Shown: positions 1-7,678, counted from the stretch's first letter. The stretch is 16,160 nucleotides of DNA from Bog-756 sp963977795 (GCA_963977795.1 CAXBRB010000032.1:1-16160); one strand, 5' to 3'. Notes: a model not told the origin generated them from the sequence alone. Program-made: numbers and translations.

Positions 1-127
1 CACCGATCACCGAGCCGCCACGCAACGTGGCAAAACCGATGGTGCCGGTCTCACGCGCGCCCGTGTGTCCGTCGCGCACGCGCACGGAAGAGGCGGTAAG
101 ATCGACCTTGCGGCCGGCCGCCGCCGC
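1..127 (-). CDS. dapB: 4-hydroxy-tetrahydrodipicolinate reductase fragment (DapB), cut at both ends
   Basis: Read on the minus strand, the codons ending at base 2 give a peptide containing GRKVDLTASSVRVRDGHTG followed by ARETGTIGFATLRGGSVIG. This matches the well-known DapB core (E. coli has [21 protein letters not shown]), so the family call is firm despite only about 40 residues. DapB makes tetrahydrodipicolinate with NAD(P)H in lysine and diaminopimelate synthesis in the cytoplasm. The rest of the protein runs off the left edge. Upstream, homology stops near GEAAAA (about 119-133), and the frame then runs into proline/glycine-rich nonsense on native DNA. Codons such as TTG, CGT, TTT, CTT and GAT are used here, unlike the GC-ending interior, so this piece looks transferred or artefactually joined. 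The alphaproteobacterial origin is inferred from residue style only. Confidence 0.72.
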
Positions 128-135
128 TTCGCCGG
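107..135. other. Left composition/homology junction
   Basis: DapB homology on the minus strand ends inside the GC-only run around 110-133. From about 113 the plus strand is an open frame with native-style G/C third positions ending at the TGA at 227-229. Base counts agree: bases 1-60 have 41 G/C of 60, while 121-180 have 48 of 60. The boundary lies in a run of repeated gcc/ggc, where short matching ends could have joined two unrelated molecules. The exact base cannot be fixed by eye. Confidence 0.6.
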
Positions 136-229
136 GTTCGGTCTCGACGCCGCCGGGCCCGCCCTGGTGGACGCCCTGCTCGGCGTGCGTGACGCCGGGC
201 GCCACGAGGGCGCACCCGAGGACGGCTGA
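128..229 (+). CDS. 3' end of an unidentified native gene
   Basis: The plus-strand frame running into the TGA at 227-229 reads FAGFGLDAAGPALVDALLG, then VRDAGRHEGAPEDG and stop. Nearly all third positions are G or C (33 of 36 codons counted from 119), which is the signature of real coding sequence in this genome. I do not recognise the family from so short a tail. The frame stays open to the left edge, but the first 110 or so bases belong to the DapB fragment read in the other direction, so the gene is cut at the junction. It would end 60 bases before the clpP promoter. Confidence 0.4.
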   Translation, partial: FAGFGLDAAGPALVDALLGVRDAGRHEGAPEDG

Positions 230-288
230 CCCCCCGGTGGTGCCGGTCGGGCGCCGGCGCAGTGCCTCCGGCTCGGGGTCCCACCCAC

Positions 289-294
289 TAGGCT
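289..294 (+). promoter_or_regulatory. Putative -10 box (TAGGCT) of a leaderless clpP promoter
   Basis: TAGGCT lies 7 bases before the ATG at 302, and no Shine-Dalgarno sequence is present between them. This spacing puts the transcription start at or next to the A of ATG, as in leaderless mRNAs common in actinobacteria. The same TAGNNT arrangement precedes the gene at 10105 and the mini-ORF at 12228. I see no clear -35 element. It would drive the whole 302-5612 operon. Confidence 0.5.
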
Positions 295-301
295 CGCAGC
301 C

Positions 302-949
302 ATGGACGCCTCTCTCACGCCTGCGCACCTCGCCGTGCCCTCCGGGGTCGAGATGAAGGGCGGTGCAGACGTCGGACCGGGCTCCGACATCTTCCAGCGC
401 CTGCTGAAGGAGCGCATCGTCTTCATCGGCTCGGCCATCGACCAGAACACCGCCAACCTGGTCTGCTCGCAGCTGATCCTGCTGGAGGCCGAGAACAGCG
501 AGCGGGACATCTCGGTGTACATCAACTCGCCCGGCGGCTCGGTCACCGACGGCCTGGCCATCTACGACACCATGCAGTACGTCCGGTGCGACGTGCGCAC
601 CATCTGCATCGGCCTGGCCGCCTCCATGGGCCAGTTCCTGCTGTGCGCCGGCACCCCGGGCAAGCGCTTCGCCCTGCCCCACAGCCGGATCCTGATGCAC
701 CAGCCCTCGGGCGGCATGCAGGGCCAGGCCACCGACATCGCCATCCAGGCCGAGCAGATCATCTACCTCAAGCGGATGCTGGCCGAGCGGATCGCCTTCC
801 ACACCGGACAGCCCGTGGAGCGCATCGAGGCCGACTCGGACCGCGACCGGTGGTTCACCGCCGAGGAGGCCCGGGAGTACGGCTTCATCGACGAGGTGAT
901 CCAGAAGGACGCCATGGAGGTGCCGACGGCAGGGTCCGCCGGCGCGTGA
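302..949 (+). CDS. clpP: ATP-dependent Clp protease proteolytic subunit ClpP
   Basis: This is a 215-residue ClpP serine peptidase, the chambered protease that degrades proteins unfolded by a Clp/Hsp100 ATPase in the cytoplasm. The fold starts at SDIFQRLLKERIVFIG (about 28-43). The catalytic triad is visible: Ser108 in GLAASMG, His133 in ILMHQPSGG and Asp182 in SDRDRWFTAEEA. The oxyanion-loop region INSPGGS (74-80) is intact. About 27 residues precede the core, as expected for a propeptide. The ATG at 302 is chosen because a TAGGCT box lies 7 bases upstream; no ribosome binding site is seen. No Clp ATPase and no second clpP lie in the window, although actinobacteria usually pair two ClpPs next to clpX. 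The TGA overlaps the GTG of the following ABC permease, so the two are probably translationally coupled. Confidence 0.96.
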   Translation: MDASLTPAHLAVPSGVEMKGGADVGPGSDIFQRLLKERIVFIGSAIDQNTANLVCSQLILLEAENSERDISVYINSPGGSVTDGLAIYDTMQYVRCDVRTICIGLAASMGQFLLCAGTPGKRFALPHSRILMHQPSGGMQGQATDIAIQAEQIIYLKRMLAERIAFHTGQPVERIEADSDRDRWFTAEEAREYGFIDEVIQKDAMEVPTAGSAGA

Positions 950-1917
950 GCCTCGGCGTCGACGAGCCGCCGTCCGCCGACTCCGACCGACCGGCCGCCA
1001 TCGGGGGGAGCACGCGGTTCGTCCCCGGGCAGAGCCATGACCGGGTCACCGTGGTCAACGGCAAGATCCAGCTGGGCCAGCGCCTGGTGGACCTGTGGCG
1101 GAACCGGGACCTCCTCGTCCTCCTCACCCGCACCGAGCTCAAGATCAAGTACAAGCAGTCGGTGCTGGGCTACGCCTGGTCGATGCTCAACCCGGCGCTG
1201 GTGCTGGGCATCTACTACGTGATCTTCAAGGTCATCTCCAAGACCACCCAGCCCCACTTCGCCATCTGGCTCTTCTGCGGCCTGATCGTGTGGAACGTCT
1301 TCAACTCCTCGGCCATGGCCTCGACCACGGTGGTGGTGGGCAAGGCCGGCATCATCAAGAAGGTGGCGTTCCCCCGGGAGCTCCTGGCCCTGTCGACCGT
1401 CGGGGTGTCCCTGGTCCTCTTCGTCATCCAGCTGGCCGTGCTCGTCGTCTTCCTGCTGCTCTTCCAGCTGGCGCCCGACTGGACGGCCCTCAGCCTCCTC
1501 CCCCTCGCCGTGCTGGCCCTGGTGGTCTTCACCAGCGCCGTGGCCGTCTTCCTGTCGGCGGTCACCGTCTACCTGCGCGACACCCAGCACCTGGCCGAGG
1601 TCTTCCTGATGGCCTGGTTCTGGGGGACGCCCATCGTCTACGCCTTCGGGATGATCGAGCCCCACCTGGCCCGGTGGCACCTGACCTGGCTGTACCTGGC
1701 CAACCCCATCGCCCCCATCGCCATGACCTTCCAGCGGGCCGTCTACGGCCACACCAGCTACGTCTTCGGCGGCGTCACCTACCCGCTCCTGCCGTCGTGG
1801 GGACTGGGTGGCTACGCCTGCATGCTGGCCGTGGTCCTGGTGGTCAGCGCCCTGCTCTTCATCGGCGCCCTGGTCGTCTTCGGCCGGCTCGAGGGCAACT
1901 TCGCCGAGGAGCTCTGA
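946..1917 (+). CDS. ABC-2 type permease of a polysaccharide exporter (Wzm/TagG-like)
   Basis: This is a 323-residue membrane protein. The GTG at 946 overlaps the clpP stop (GTGA) and is taken as the start; only a weak purine run (CAGGG, 930-934) precedes it. After a hydrophilic N-terminus of about 50 residues comes the family hallmark TRTELKIKYKQSVLGYAW (61-78) and then SMLNPALVLG. The conserved cytoplasmic segment AGIIKKVAFPRELLALS follows at about 134-150. About six hydrophobic segments follow in the usual ABC2_membrane pattern. Such permeases form the channel through which lipid-linked O-antigen, teichoic acid or similar glycans cross the cytoplasmic membrane. The partner ATPase starts 2 bases after its stop. 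The substrate cannot be read from the sequence, but two glycosyltransferases downstream fit glycan export. Confidence 0.93.
   Translation: MSLGVDEPPSADSDRPAAIGGSTRFVPGQSHDRVTVVNGKIQLGQRLVDLWRNRDLLVLLTRTELKIKYKQSVLGYAWSMLNPALVLGIYYVIFKVISKTTQPHFAIWLFCGLIVWNVFNSSAMASTTVVVGKAGIIKKVAFPRELLALSTVGVSLVLFVIQLAVLVVFLLLFQLAPDWTALSLLPLAVLALVVFTSAVAVFLSAVTVYLRDTQHLAEVFLMAWFWGTPIVYAFGMIEPHLARWHLTWLYLANPIAPIAMTFQRAVYGHTSYVFGGVTYPLLPSWGLGGYACMLAVVLVVSALLFIGALVVFGRLEGNFAEEL
1906..1911 (+). promoter_or_regulatory. Ribosome binding site (GAGGAG) for the ABC ATPase
   Basis: GAGGAG lies inside the last codons of the permease, 8 bases before the GTG at 1920. It fixes that GTG as the ATPase start, since the open frame extends far upstream without meaning. 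Confidence 0.7.
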
Positions 1918-1919
1918 GC

Positions 1920-3185
1920 GTGCCGGCCGCCATCGAGATCCGGGACATCTCCAAGCAGTTCCGGCTCTACAGCGAGAAGCACACCTCGCTCAAGGAGCGG
2001 GTGATCCACGGCGGAAAGATGCCCTTCACGCCGTTCTGGGCCCTGCGCGACGTCTCGGTTGACATCGAGCAAGGGGAGACCTTCGGGATCCTGGGGCGCA
2101 ACGGGTGCGGCAAGTCGACCCTGCTGAAGTGCGTCGCCGGCATCCTCAAGCCGACCTCCGGCGAGATCCGCGTGCGGGGCAGCCTGGCCGCCATGCTGGA
2201 GCTCGGGGCCGGCTTCCAGCCCGACCTGTCGGGCCGCGACAACATCTTCCTCAACGGGTCGCTGCTCGGCCTCTCCCACAACGAGATCGCCAAGCGCTTC
2301 GACGAGATCGTGGCCTTCGCCGAGCTCGAGGAGTTCATCGACAACCAGGTGAAGTTCTACTCCTCGGGCATGTACGTCCGGCTGGGCTTCGCCGTGGCCG
2401 TCAACGTCGAGCCCGACGTGCTCCTGGTCGACGAGGTCCTGGCCGTGGGGGACGCCGCCTTCCAGCGCAAGTGCCTGGACCACGTGAAGCGGCTCCAGCG
2501 AGAAGGCCGCACCATCGTGGTGGTCAGCCACGCCACCGACACCATGCGCCAGAACTGCCAGCGGGTGATGGTGATGAAGCAGGGCCAGGTCATCGCCATC
2601 GACGAGCCGGGTGAGGGGATCCGGGTCTTCCTGGCCGACCTGCTCGGGGTGGGCAAGGCCGAGGCCGGTGCCGACGGATCGGTGCGGGGCAACGTGCTGG
2701 CCATCGGCGCCGTCCACGCCGAGCACGGCGGGTCGGGCGAGCGGATGCACCTCTACCCGGGCGAGTCCCTGACGGTGACGGCCGACATCGATGCCCTGGC
2801 CGCCGTGCCCGGGGCCATGGCCACCATCGCCATCCACGACGACGCCCACGAGCTGGTCTTCGCCTCGGACCCCGACGACCCGGTGGCCGCCGTCGACGTG
2901 CCCGAGGGCGGTGGCGTGGTGCGGTTCCACTTCCCCGAGGTGCCGCTCCTCGACGGCACCTACTCGGTCAGCGTGGGGATCCGCAGCACCACGGACTCCG
3001 CCGTGTTCGACTGGAAGGACCAGGTCACCAAGTTCGAGGTGGCCAACCCCACCCGCTCCACCGGCAAGGTCCGGCTCCCCCTCGACGTGAGCTTCCGGCT
3101 CCGGGGGGCGGGCCACTCCGGGGAGGTGCCCGCCGTGCCGTCCGAGCCGGCGGCCCTGGCCGGGTGGGAGGAGCCCGCGCCGTGA
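1920..3185 (+). CDS. Polysaccharide ABC transporter ATP-binding protein with C-terminal glycan-binding domain (Wzt-like)
   Basis: This 421-residue protein is the energising subunit for the upstream permease. The nucleotide-binding domain fills about 1-245. It has Walker A GRNGCGKST (59-67), the relaxed signature YSSGMYVRL (147-155) typical of the Wzt/TagH branch, Walker B VLLVDEVLAVGD (167-178) and switch His204. The insertion HTSLKERVIHGG before Walker A is also typical of this branch. Residues about 250-395 form an extra beta-rich domain ending in TYSVSVGIRST...VFDWKD, resembling the Wzt C-terminal domain that binds the glycan end in E. coli O-antigen exporters. The start is GTG 1920, with GAGGAG 8 bases upstream. 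Its stop overlaps the next start (GTGA). The C-terminal extension suggests selective recognition of a finished glycan, by family analogy. Confidence 0.94.
   Translation: MPAAIEIRDISKQFRLYSEKHTSLKERVIHGGKMPFTPFWALRDVSVDIEQGETFGILGRNGCGKSTLLKCVAGILKPTSGEIRVRGSLAAMLELGAGFQPDLSGRDNIFLNGSLLGLSHNEIAKRFDEIVAFAELEEFIDNQVKFYSSGMYVRLGFAVAVNVEPDVLLVDEVLAVGDAAFQRKCLDHVKRLQREGRTIVVVSHATDTMRQNCQRVMVMKQGQVIAIDEPGEGIRVFLADLLGVGKAEAGADGSVRGNVLAIGAVHAEHGGSGERMHLYPGESLTVTADIDALAAVPGAMATIAIHDDAHELVFASDPDDPVAAVDVPEGGGVVRFHFPEVPLLDGTYSVSVGIRSTTDSAVFDWKDQVTKFEVANPTRSTGKVRLPLDVSFRLRGAGHSGEVPAVPSEPAALAGWEEPAP
3167..3173 (+). promoter_or_regulatory. Ribosome binding site (GGAGGAG) for the first glycosyltransferase
   Basis: GGAGGAG lies inside the end of the ATPase gene, 8 bases before the GTG at 3182. 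It supports that overlapping GTG rather than the ATG at 3164, which lies upstream of the motif. Confidence 0.7.
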
Positions 3186-4336
3186 GCCCGGGCGCCACCG
3201 GGGCGGCCCCGGCGGCCGGCCCCACCGCAGCAGCCGGGGCGGCGCCGGTCACCCGCATCGACCAGGTCATCCCCACCCTGGCCAGCCGGGACGCCATCGG
3301 CGGCCACACCATGCAGCTGCGGGACCTGCTCCGGGCCCGGGGATATGCGTCGGACATCTACTACGGCAACGCCTCGGCCGACCGGCTGGCCGACGGCCTC
3401 CCGGTGGACCGGCTGGGGGAGCGGCCGACGTCCGGGCGCGTCCTGCTCTACCACCTCTCCATCGGCAGCCCGGTGTCGGACGTCTTCCGCGAGCGTCCCG
3501 AGCGGAAGTTCGTGAACTACCACAACATCACCCCGGCCGACCTGCTCGAGCCCTGGATCCCCTACGTCGGCGACGAGGTCCGTCGGGGCCGGGCCCAGCT
3601 GCGCGAGCTGGCTGCGGTGACCGAGTTCGCCGTGGCCGACTCCCGCTACAACGAGGAGGAGCTGATCGAGGCCGGCTACGCCGCCACCACCACCAGCTCG
3701 CTCCTGCTCGACCTCGAGGGGTTCGGGGGGTCGCCCGACCCCGCCCTGGCCGCCCGCCTGGCGTCGGCCCGGGCCGCCGGCGGCGCCGACTTCCTCTTCG
3801 TCGGCAAGGTCTCGCCCCACAAGGGCCAGGACGATCTGGTGAAGGCCCTGGCCGCCTACCGGCGGGCCTATGACCCCCGGGCCCGCCTGCACATCGTGGG
3901 CGGGGCCATCAGCGAGGAGTATCAGGCCGCCGTGGAGCGCTTCGCCGCCGAGCTGGGCCTGGCCGATGCCGTCTCCTTCGCCGGGTCGGTGACCCATGAG
4001 GAGCTCATCGCCTACTACGCCGGGTGCGACGCCTTCCTCTGCCTCACCAACCACGAGGGGTTCTGTGTCCCGCTGCTCGAGGCCATGTTCCACCGGCTGC
4101 CCATCGTCACCTGGGACTGCACGGCCGTGCCCGAGACGGTCGGCGCCGCCGGCATCGTCCTGCCCGACAAGCGGCCGGCCCGGGTGGCGGCCGCCCTGGC
4201 CCGGGTGGTGGCGGACGACCGTCTGCGCACGGCGCTGGCCGACGCCGCCGCGGCCCGGGTGGACTGGTTCTCCCTGCCCCGGGCCCAGGACCGGTTCGTG
4301 GCCGCCCTCGAGGCGGCGTGCCGCACCCCGGGGTGA
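3182..4336 (+). CDS. GT-B glycosyltransferase, family 4-like
   Basis: This 384-residue enzyme is predicted to be cytoplasmic and to move a sugar from an activated nucleotide donor onto a growing glycan. After a low-complexity Ala/Gly/Pro N-terminus (about 25 residues) comes an acceptor domain with RDAIGGHTMQLRDLLRARGY, as in GT4 enzymes. The donor domain opens at FLFVGKVSPHKGQDDL (about 205-220). The GT4 EX7E motif is EGFCVPLLE (Glu292 to Glu300), followed by the usual EAMFHRLPIVTWDCTAVPET. The GTG start overlaps the ATPase stop (GTGA) and follows a strong ribosome binding site. Its place behind the Wzm/Wzt-like pair implies a role in building or capping the exported polymer. Donor and acceptor are unknown. 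Confidence 0.92.
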   Translation: MSPGATGAAPAAGPTAAAGAAPVTRIDQVIPTLASRDAIGGHTMQLRDLLRARGYASDIYYGNASADRLADGLPVDRLGERPTSGRVLLYHLSIGSPVSDVFRERPERKFVNYHNITPADLLEPWIPYVGDEVRRGRAQLRELAAVTEFAVADSRYNEEELIEAGYAATTTSSLLLDLEGFGGSPDPALAARLASARAAGGADFLFVGKVSPHKGQDDLVKALAAYRRAYDPRARLHIVGGAISEEYQAAVERFAAELGLADAVSFAGSVTHEELIAYYAGCDAFLCLTNHEGFCVPLLEAMFHRLPIVTWDCTAVPETVGAAGIVLPDKRPARVAAALARVVADDRLRTALADAAAARVDWFSLPRAQDRFVAALEAACRTPG

Positions 4337-4351
4337 TGGGGCCGGTCGGCA

Positions 4352-4369
4352 CCGGGCCGGCGGGCCCGG
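4352..4369 (+). other. GC-only hairpin between the two glycosyltransferase genes
   Basis: CCGGGCC and GGCCCGG form a perfect 7-bp stem around the loop GGCG. It lies in the 55-base gap after the first glycosyltransferase, the only sizeable gap in the operon. No T-run follows, so it is not a standard terminator. It could modulate transcript stability or expression of the last gene. Chance stems are common at this GC content. Confidence 0.35.
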
Positions 4370-4391
4370 CACCCGGCGGGGCACCGGGCCG

Positions 4392-5612
4392 GTGAGGGTC
4401 GCCTTCGTCGTCCCCCGCTACGGCCCCCAGATCATCGGCGGGGCGGAGACGGCGGCCCGCCTGCTGGCCGAGCACCTGGCCGCCCGGCCCGGGTGGCACG
4501 TCGACGTCCTCACCACCTGCGCCGAGGACTTCGTCACCTGGGAGGACGTGCTGGCCCCGGGCCAGGAGACGATCGCCGGCGTCCGGGTCCACCGCTTCCG
4601 CTCGGCCGCCGGCCGGGACCCGTCGTTCCACCCGCTGTCGGCTGCCCTGCTGGCCGATCCCGGTGCCGCCTCGTTGTCCGATGCCGAGCGGTGGCTCGAC
4701 CTCCAGGGCCCGGTGACCCCGGACCTGGCCGAGGCGGCGGCCGACTGGCCGGCCGACGTGCTGGCCTTCTACCCCTACCTCTACTACCCGACGGCCCGGG
4801 TGATCGACCGGGTGGCCGCCCCCACGGTGCTCCACCCGGCCGCCCACGACGAGCCCGCCCTCGACCTGCCGATCTTCCCCCGGGTCTTCGCCGCCGCCGA
4901 CGCCCTGGTCTTCCAGACCGAAGCCGAGCGCGCCCTGGTCCAGGCCCGGTTCCCCGTGGCCAGCCACCACCAGGTCCTCCTGGGCCTCGGGGTGGACGAT
5001 CCCGACCTGCGGTCCCCGGTGGCCGGGTCCGGAGCGGGGGCGACCCCGGACGCCCCGTACCTGCTCTGCCTGGGACGGGTGGACGGGCACAAGGGGACGA
5101 CGATGCTGGCCGGCTTCTTCGCCCGCTACAAGGCGCGCCACCCGGGCCCGCTCCGCCTGGTCCTGGCCGGTCCGGTGGTGGAGGCCCCGCCGGCCCATCC
5201 CGAGATCGACGTGCTCGGTCCGGTGGACGACGACCAGAAGTGGCGCCTCCTGGAGGGGGCGGCGGCCCTGGTCTCCCCGTCGCCCTGGGAGGCCTTCTCG
5301 CTGGTGGTGTGCGAGGCGTGGTCGGCCCGGACCCCGGTGGTGGTCAACGCCGCCTGCGGGGCGACCGTCGAGCACTGCCGACGCTCGGGCGGCGGCGTGG
5401 CCTTCGACGGCTTCGCCACCTTCGAGGCCGTCATCGATCTGCTGACGGGCCGGCCCGAAGTCGGCGCCGCCCTGGGGCGGCGGGGGCGGGCCTACGTGGA
5501 CGGCCGGTTCCGGTGGGGCGTGATCATCGATCGGTATGCGGCCTTCCTGGAGGCCGTGGTGGCCCGGGGGCGCCGGACCGGGCCGCACGGGGCACCGGTC
5601 CGTCGCCGGTGA
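4392..5612 (+). CDS. GT-B glycosyltransferase, family 4-like (second of the operon)
   Basis: This 406-residue enzyme begins MRVAFVVPRYGPQIIGGAET, the classic first strand and glycine loop of GT4 enzymes. The donor domain starts at YLLCLGRVDGHKGTTML (about 222-238) and has the EX7E motif EAFSLVVCE (Glu300 to Glu308), followed by AWSARTPVVVNAACGATVEH. The N-terminal half has an unusual insertion-rich region (WEDVLAPGQET...WLDLQGPVTPDL) that resembles glycosyltransferases acting on surface polysaccharides. The GTG at 4392 is selected because homology begins exactly there; no clear ribosome binding site precedes it. It is probably the last gene of the operon, since the next gene runs the other way after only 33 bases, which hold no obvious terminator. 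Sugar specificity is not visible. Confidence 0.92.
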   Translation: MRVAFVVPRYGPQIIGGAETAARLLAEHLAARPGWHVDVLTTCAEDFVTWEDVLAPGQETIAGVRVHRFRSAAGRDPSFHPLSAALLADPGAASLSDAERWLDLQGPVTPDLAEAAADWPADVLAFYPYLYYPTARVIDRVAAPTVLHPAAHDEPALDLPIFPRVFAAADALVFQTEAERALVQARFPVASHHQVLLGLGVDDPDLRSPVAGSGAGATPDAPYLLCLGRVDGHKGTTMLAGFFARYKARHPGPLRLVLAGPVVEAPPAHPEIDVLGPVDDDQKWRLLEGAAALVSPSPWEAFSLVVCEAWSARTPVVVNAACGATVEHCRRSGGGVAFDGFATFEAVIDLLTGRPEVGAALGRRGRAYVDGRFRWGVIIDRYAAFLEAVVARGRRTGPHGAPVRRR

Positions 5613-5645
5613 CCGGGCCGGGGTGACAACGCCGGGCCGTACGGT

Positions 5646-7550
5646 TCAGAGGCCGGTGCCCAGGGGGCGGGGCCCCCGCTGCTCGACCACCGTCACCCCC
5701 AGGATCGTGCTCCCCGGCCGCACGGCGAAGACCAGCCAGCCCCCGATGGGCCGGACCCGTCGGACCTGGGCGGCCGCCCCGGTGCCGGTCAGGCGGAACA
5801 GGTCGGGGAGGGCGGGGGAGGCGACCACGTAGGCCACGCCACCCGGACCCACCGCCACGGTGGTGCCAGTGGCGTAGTAGAGGGAGCGGCCCTGCTGGTT
5901 GTAGAGGAGATGGCCGGGCCCGATGAGGGCCACCCGGTCGGCCGGGAGCTCCCAGCCGGCGTTCCGGTAGTACTGGGACCCGCCGTCGGTGGTGTCGAGC
6001 ACCACCACGTCACGGTCCGACCGGACCAGCGGGCCCAGGCGGGCCAGACCGGCGTCGACGGCGTCGGCCGTGCGGATGGCGGCACGGGTCTCTGGGTAGG
6101 GCGCCTGGTAGCGGGCCTGGACGAACCACGGTCCGGTGTCGGTCCGCACCCAGCCTCCCGGGACCACGCCGGGGTCGGCCAGGAAGCGCTGGGCGCCGAG
6201 GGCGCACACCGCGGCCACGGCCAGCGAGACAACCACAGTCCACGCCACCGCCGCCCGGTGCCGGGACCGGGTCAGGCGGCACAGGCGGGCCGGCACCAGC
6301 AGCAGGGCGATGACCGCACCGGGGAGGTAGACGAGCAGGTAGCCCCCCTTGGCGAACTGGACCAGGGTCACCAGGGCCACGCCGGGCAGGGTGGCGGCGG
6401 CGAGGACGGCCGCCCGGGACTGGTACCAGGGCCGACGCCACCCCGGGCCTCCTGTGGACTCCTGCGGCCCAGACCCCTCCGGCAACCCGGACCCCCCCGG
6501 CTGTTCGGATCCCTCCGGCGCACCCTCCCCGAGGCTCACCTCTGCGGTGATGGCCCCACCGGCGGACGGCGCCTCGCTGTCGGGGGTGGTCGGTGCACGG
6601 CGTGCAGCCCGGACGGCTGCCCGCCCGGCCAGGACCAGGCCGGCCAGGAGGGCGAGCGCGGCCAGCGGGGCCAGCGCCACCGCTGTGGTGGCCGACGCCG
6701 TCCCCACGTTCACCGCGCCCCCGGAGGCGTGGAGCAGCACCGAGGTCGCCCGGGCCGCTCCACTGGCCTCGGTGCGGGTGGCCCGGACCCAGGCGGCGAG
6801 GCCCCCGGGCTGGGCGGCGGCCATGGGGACGAGCCAGACGGCGATGGCGACCACCAGGGCGCCGGCGGCTGCGGCGGCTTCGCGTAGCCGGCGCACCGAG
6901 CCGGCCACGGCGATGGCCGCCACCAGCACCAGGCTCTGGAGGATCGACTGGCGGAACCCGGCCAGCAGGCCCAGGGCGCCCAGGGCGGCGGCACCGTGGA
7001 GGGAGTGCGGCCGGGCCCGCCAGGCCAGGATGATGAGTAGGGGGGCGGCCAGCAGATCGAACGAGTAGGTGGCCACCACCGATCCGCTGAACCAGGCGAA
7101 GGGCGACGTGGCCACCACGGCCCCGGCGGCCAGGCCCACCCAGCGGCCCCCGAGGTCCCGGCCGGCCACCACGGTGAGCCCGGTGGCCGCCGCCGAGGCC
7201 AGGGCCGACACCAGGACGAGCGAGGCGACCACTCCCAGGCCGGTCACGGCGTGGACGGCCCGCCCGGACAGGATGGTGAGCCAGTAGCCGGGGGGCTGGG
7301 GCCGACCGTGGGTGACGTCGAAGCCGAGGACGCCGGCGGCGTACTGGGCCGAGTCCCAGTCGGTGGGCCCGGCCGCCGCCGTGGCCAGGCGAGCCACGAG
7401 GGTTGCGCCGGCCACCAGCCACGGGGTTGCTCGGTCGAACCGGCGGGTCCCGCTCCCGACGGGCTGGCGGGCGTCCGGACCGGGCACGGCCGAGTCGGGC
7501 ACGGCCGGTGCGGCGACGTCCGCTGAGGCGCCAGTCCGGGCAGAGGGCAT
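5646..7550 (-). CDS. Polytopic GT-C-like glycosyltransferase (DUF2723/PMT-like)
   Basis: This 634-residue integral membrane protein is of the type that uses a polyprenyl-phosphate sugar on the outer face of the membrane. After about 40 polar residues comes the first helix, then GPTDWDSAQYAAGVLGFDV with acidic pair Asp64/Asp66, in the position of the catalytic acidic residue in the first loop of GT-C enzymes. HGRPQPPGYW (81-90) follows, the H-x-P-P-G-Y segment typical of this group. About ten hydrophobic segments follow. A Gly/Pro/Glu/Ser-rich linker (about 315-375, with PEGSEQPGGSGLPEGSG) splits the helices, and a soluble domain ends the protein (about 470-634). The ATG at 7550 is chosen because the protein-like sequence begins there; the frame extends upstream only as a shadow. 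It is convergent with the operon and divergent from the propeller gene. Substrate unknown. Confidence 0.85.
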   Translation of the reverse strand: MPSARTGASADVAAPAVPDSAVPGPDARQPVGSGTRRFDRATPWLVAGATLVARLATAAAGPTDWDSAQYAAGVLGFDVTHGRPQPPGYWLTILSGRAVHAVTGLGVVASLVLVSALASAAATGLTVVAGRDLGGRWVGLAAGAVVATSPFAWFSGSVVATYSFDLLAAPLLIILAWRARPHSLHGAAALGALGLLAGFRQSILQSLVLVAAIAVAGSVRRLREAAAAAGALVVAIAVWLVPMAAAQPGGLAAWVRATRTEASGAARATSVLLHASGGAVNVGTASATTAVALAPLAALALLAGLVLAGRAAVRAARRAPTTPDSEAPSAGGAITAEVSLGEGAPEGSEQPGGSGLPEGSGPQESTGGPGWRRPWYQSRAAVLAAATLPGVALVTLVQFAKGGYLLVYLPGAVIALLLVPARLCRLTRSRHRAAVAWTVVVSLAVAAVCALGAQRFLADPGVVPGGWVRTDTGPWFVQARYQAPYPETRAAIRTADAVDAGLARLGPLVRSDRDVVVLDTTDGGSQYYRNAGWELPADRVALIGPGHLLYNQQGRSLYYATGTTVAVGPGGVAYVVASPALPDLFRLTGTGAAAQVRRVRPIGGWLVFAVRPGSTILGVTVVEQRGPRPLGTGL

Positions 7551-7555
7551 GGTGC

Positions 7556-7561
7556 AGGGTA
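7556..7561 (-). promoter_or_regulatory. Possible -10 box (TACCCT) for the GT-C-like gene
   Basis: On the minus strand TACCCT lies 5 bases before the ATG at 7550, with no ribosome binding site between. It resembles the leaderless arrangement upstream of other genes here, but the spacing is two bases shorter and the hexamer is a weaker match. Confidence 0.3.
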
Positions 7562-7615
7562 CCGAGCGACCCGGACCCGGTGCGATCCCTCGTCCGTCCT
7601 TCAGGAGCGGCCTGG

Positions 7616-7625
7616 ATCGGCCGAT
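7616..7625. promoter_or_regulatory. Palindrome ATCGGCCGAT in the divergent promoter region
   Basis: This is a perfect 10-base inverted repeat within the 174-base gap between the divergent genes at 7550 and 7725. It could be an operator half of a pair with the palindrome at 7679-7690, since GGATCG occurs in both. No functional evidence beyond symmetry. Confidence 0.25.
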
Positions 7626-7678
7626 GGGAGGTCGTCGGGTCCACCGGCCGGCGTGCGCCTGCCCGTGGACGCGGGCGC

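Noticed and set aside
763..5588. Several long minus-strand frames antisense to the operon
   Set aside because: They are Gly/His/Asp/Arg-rich without motifs, while every plus-strand gene there has family signatures.
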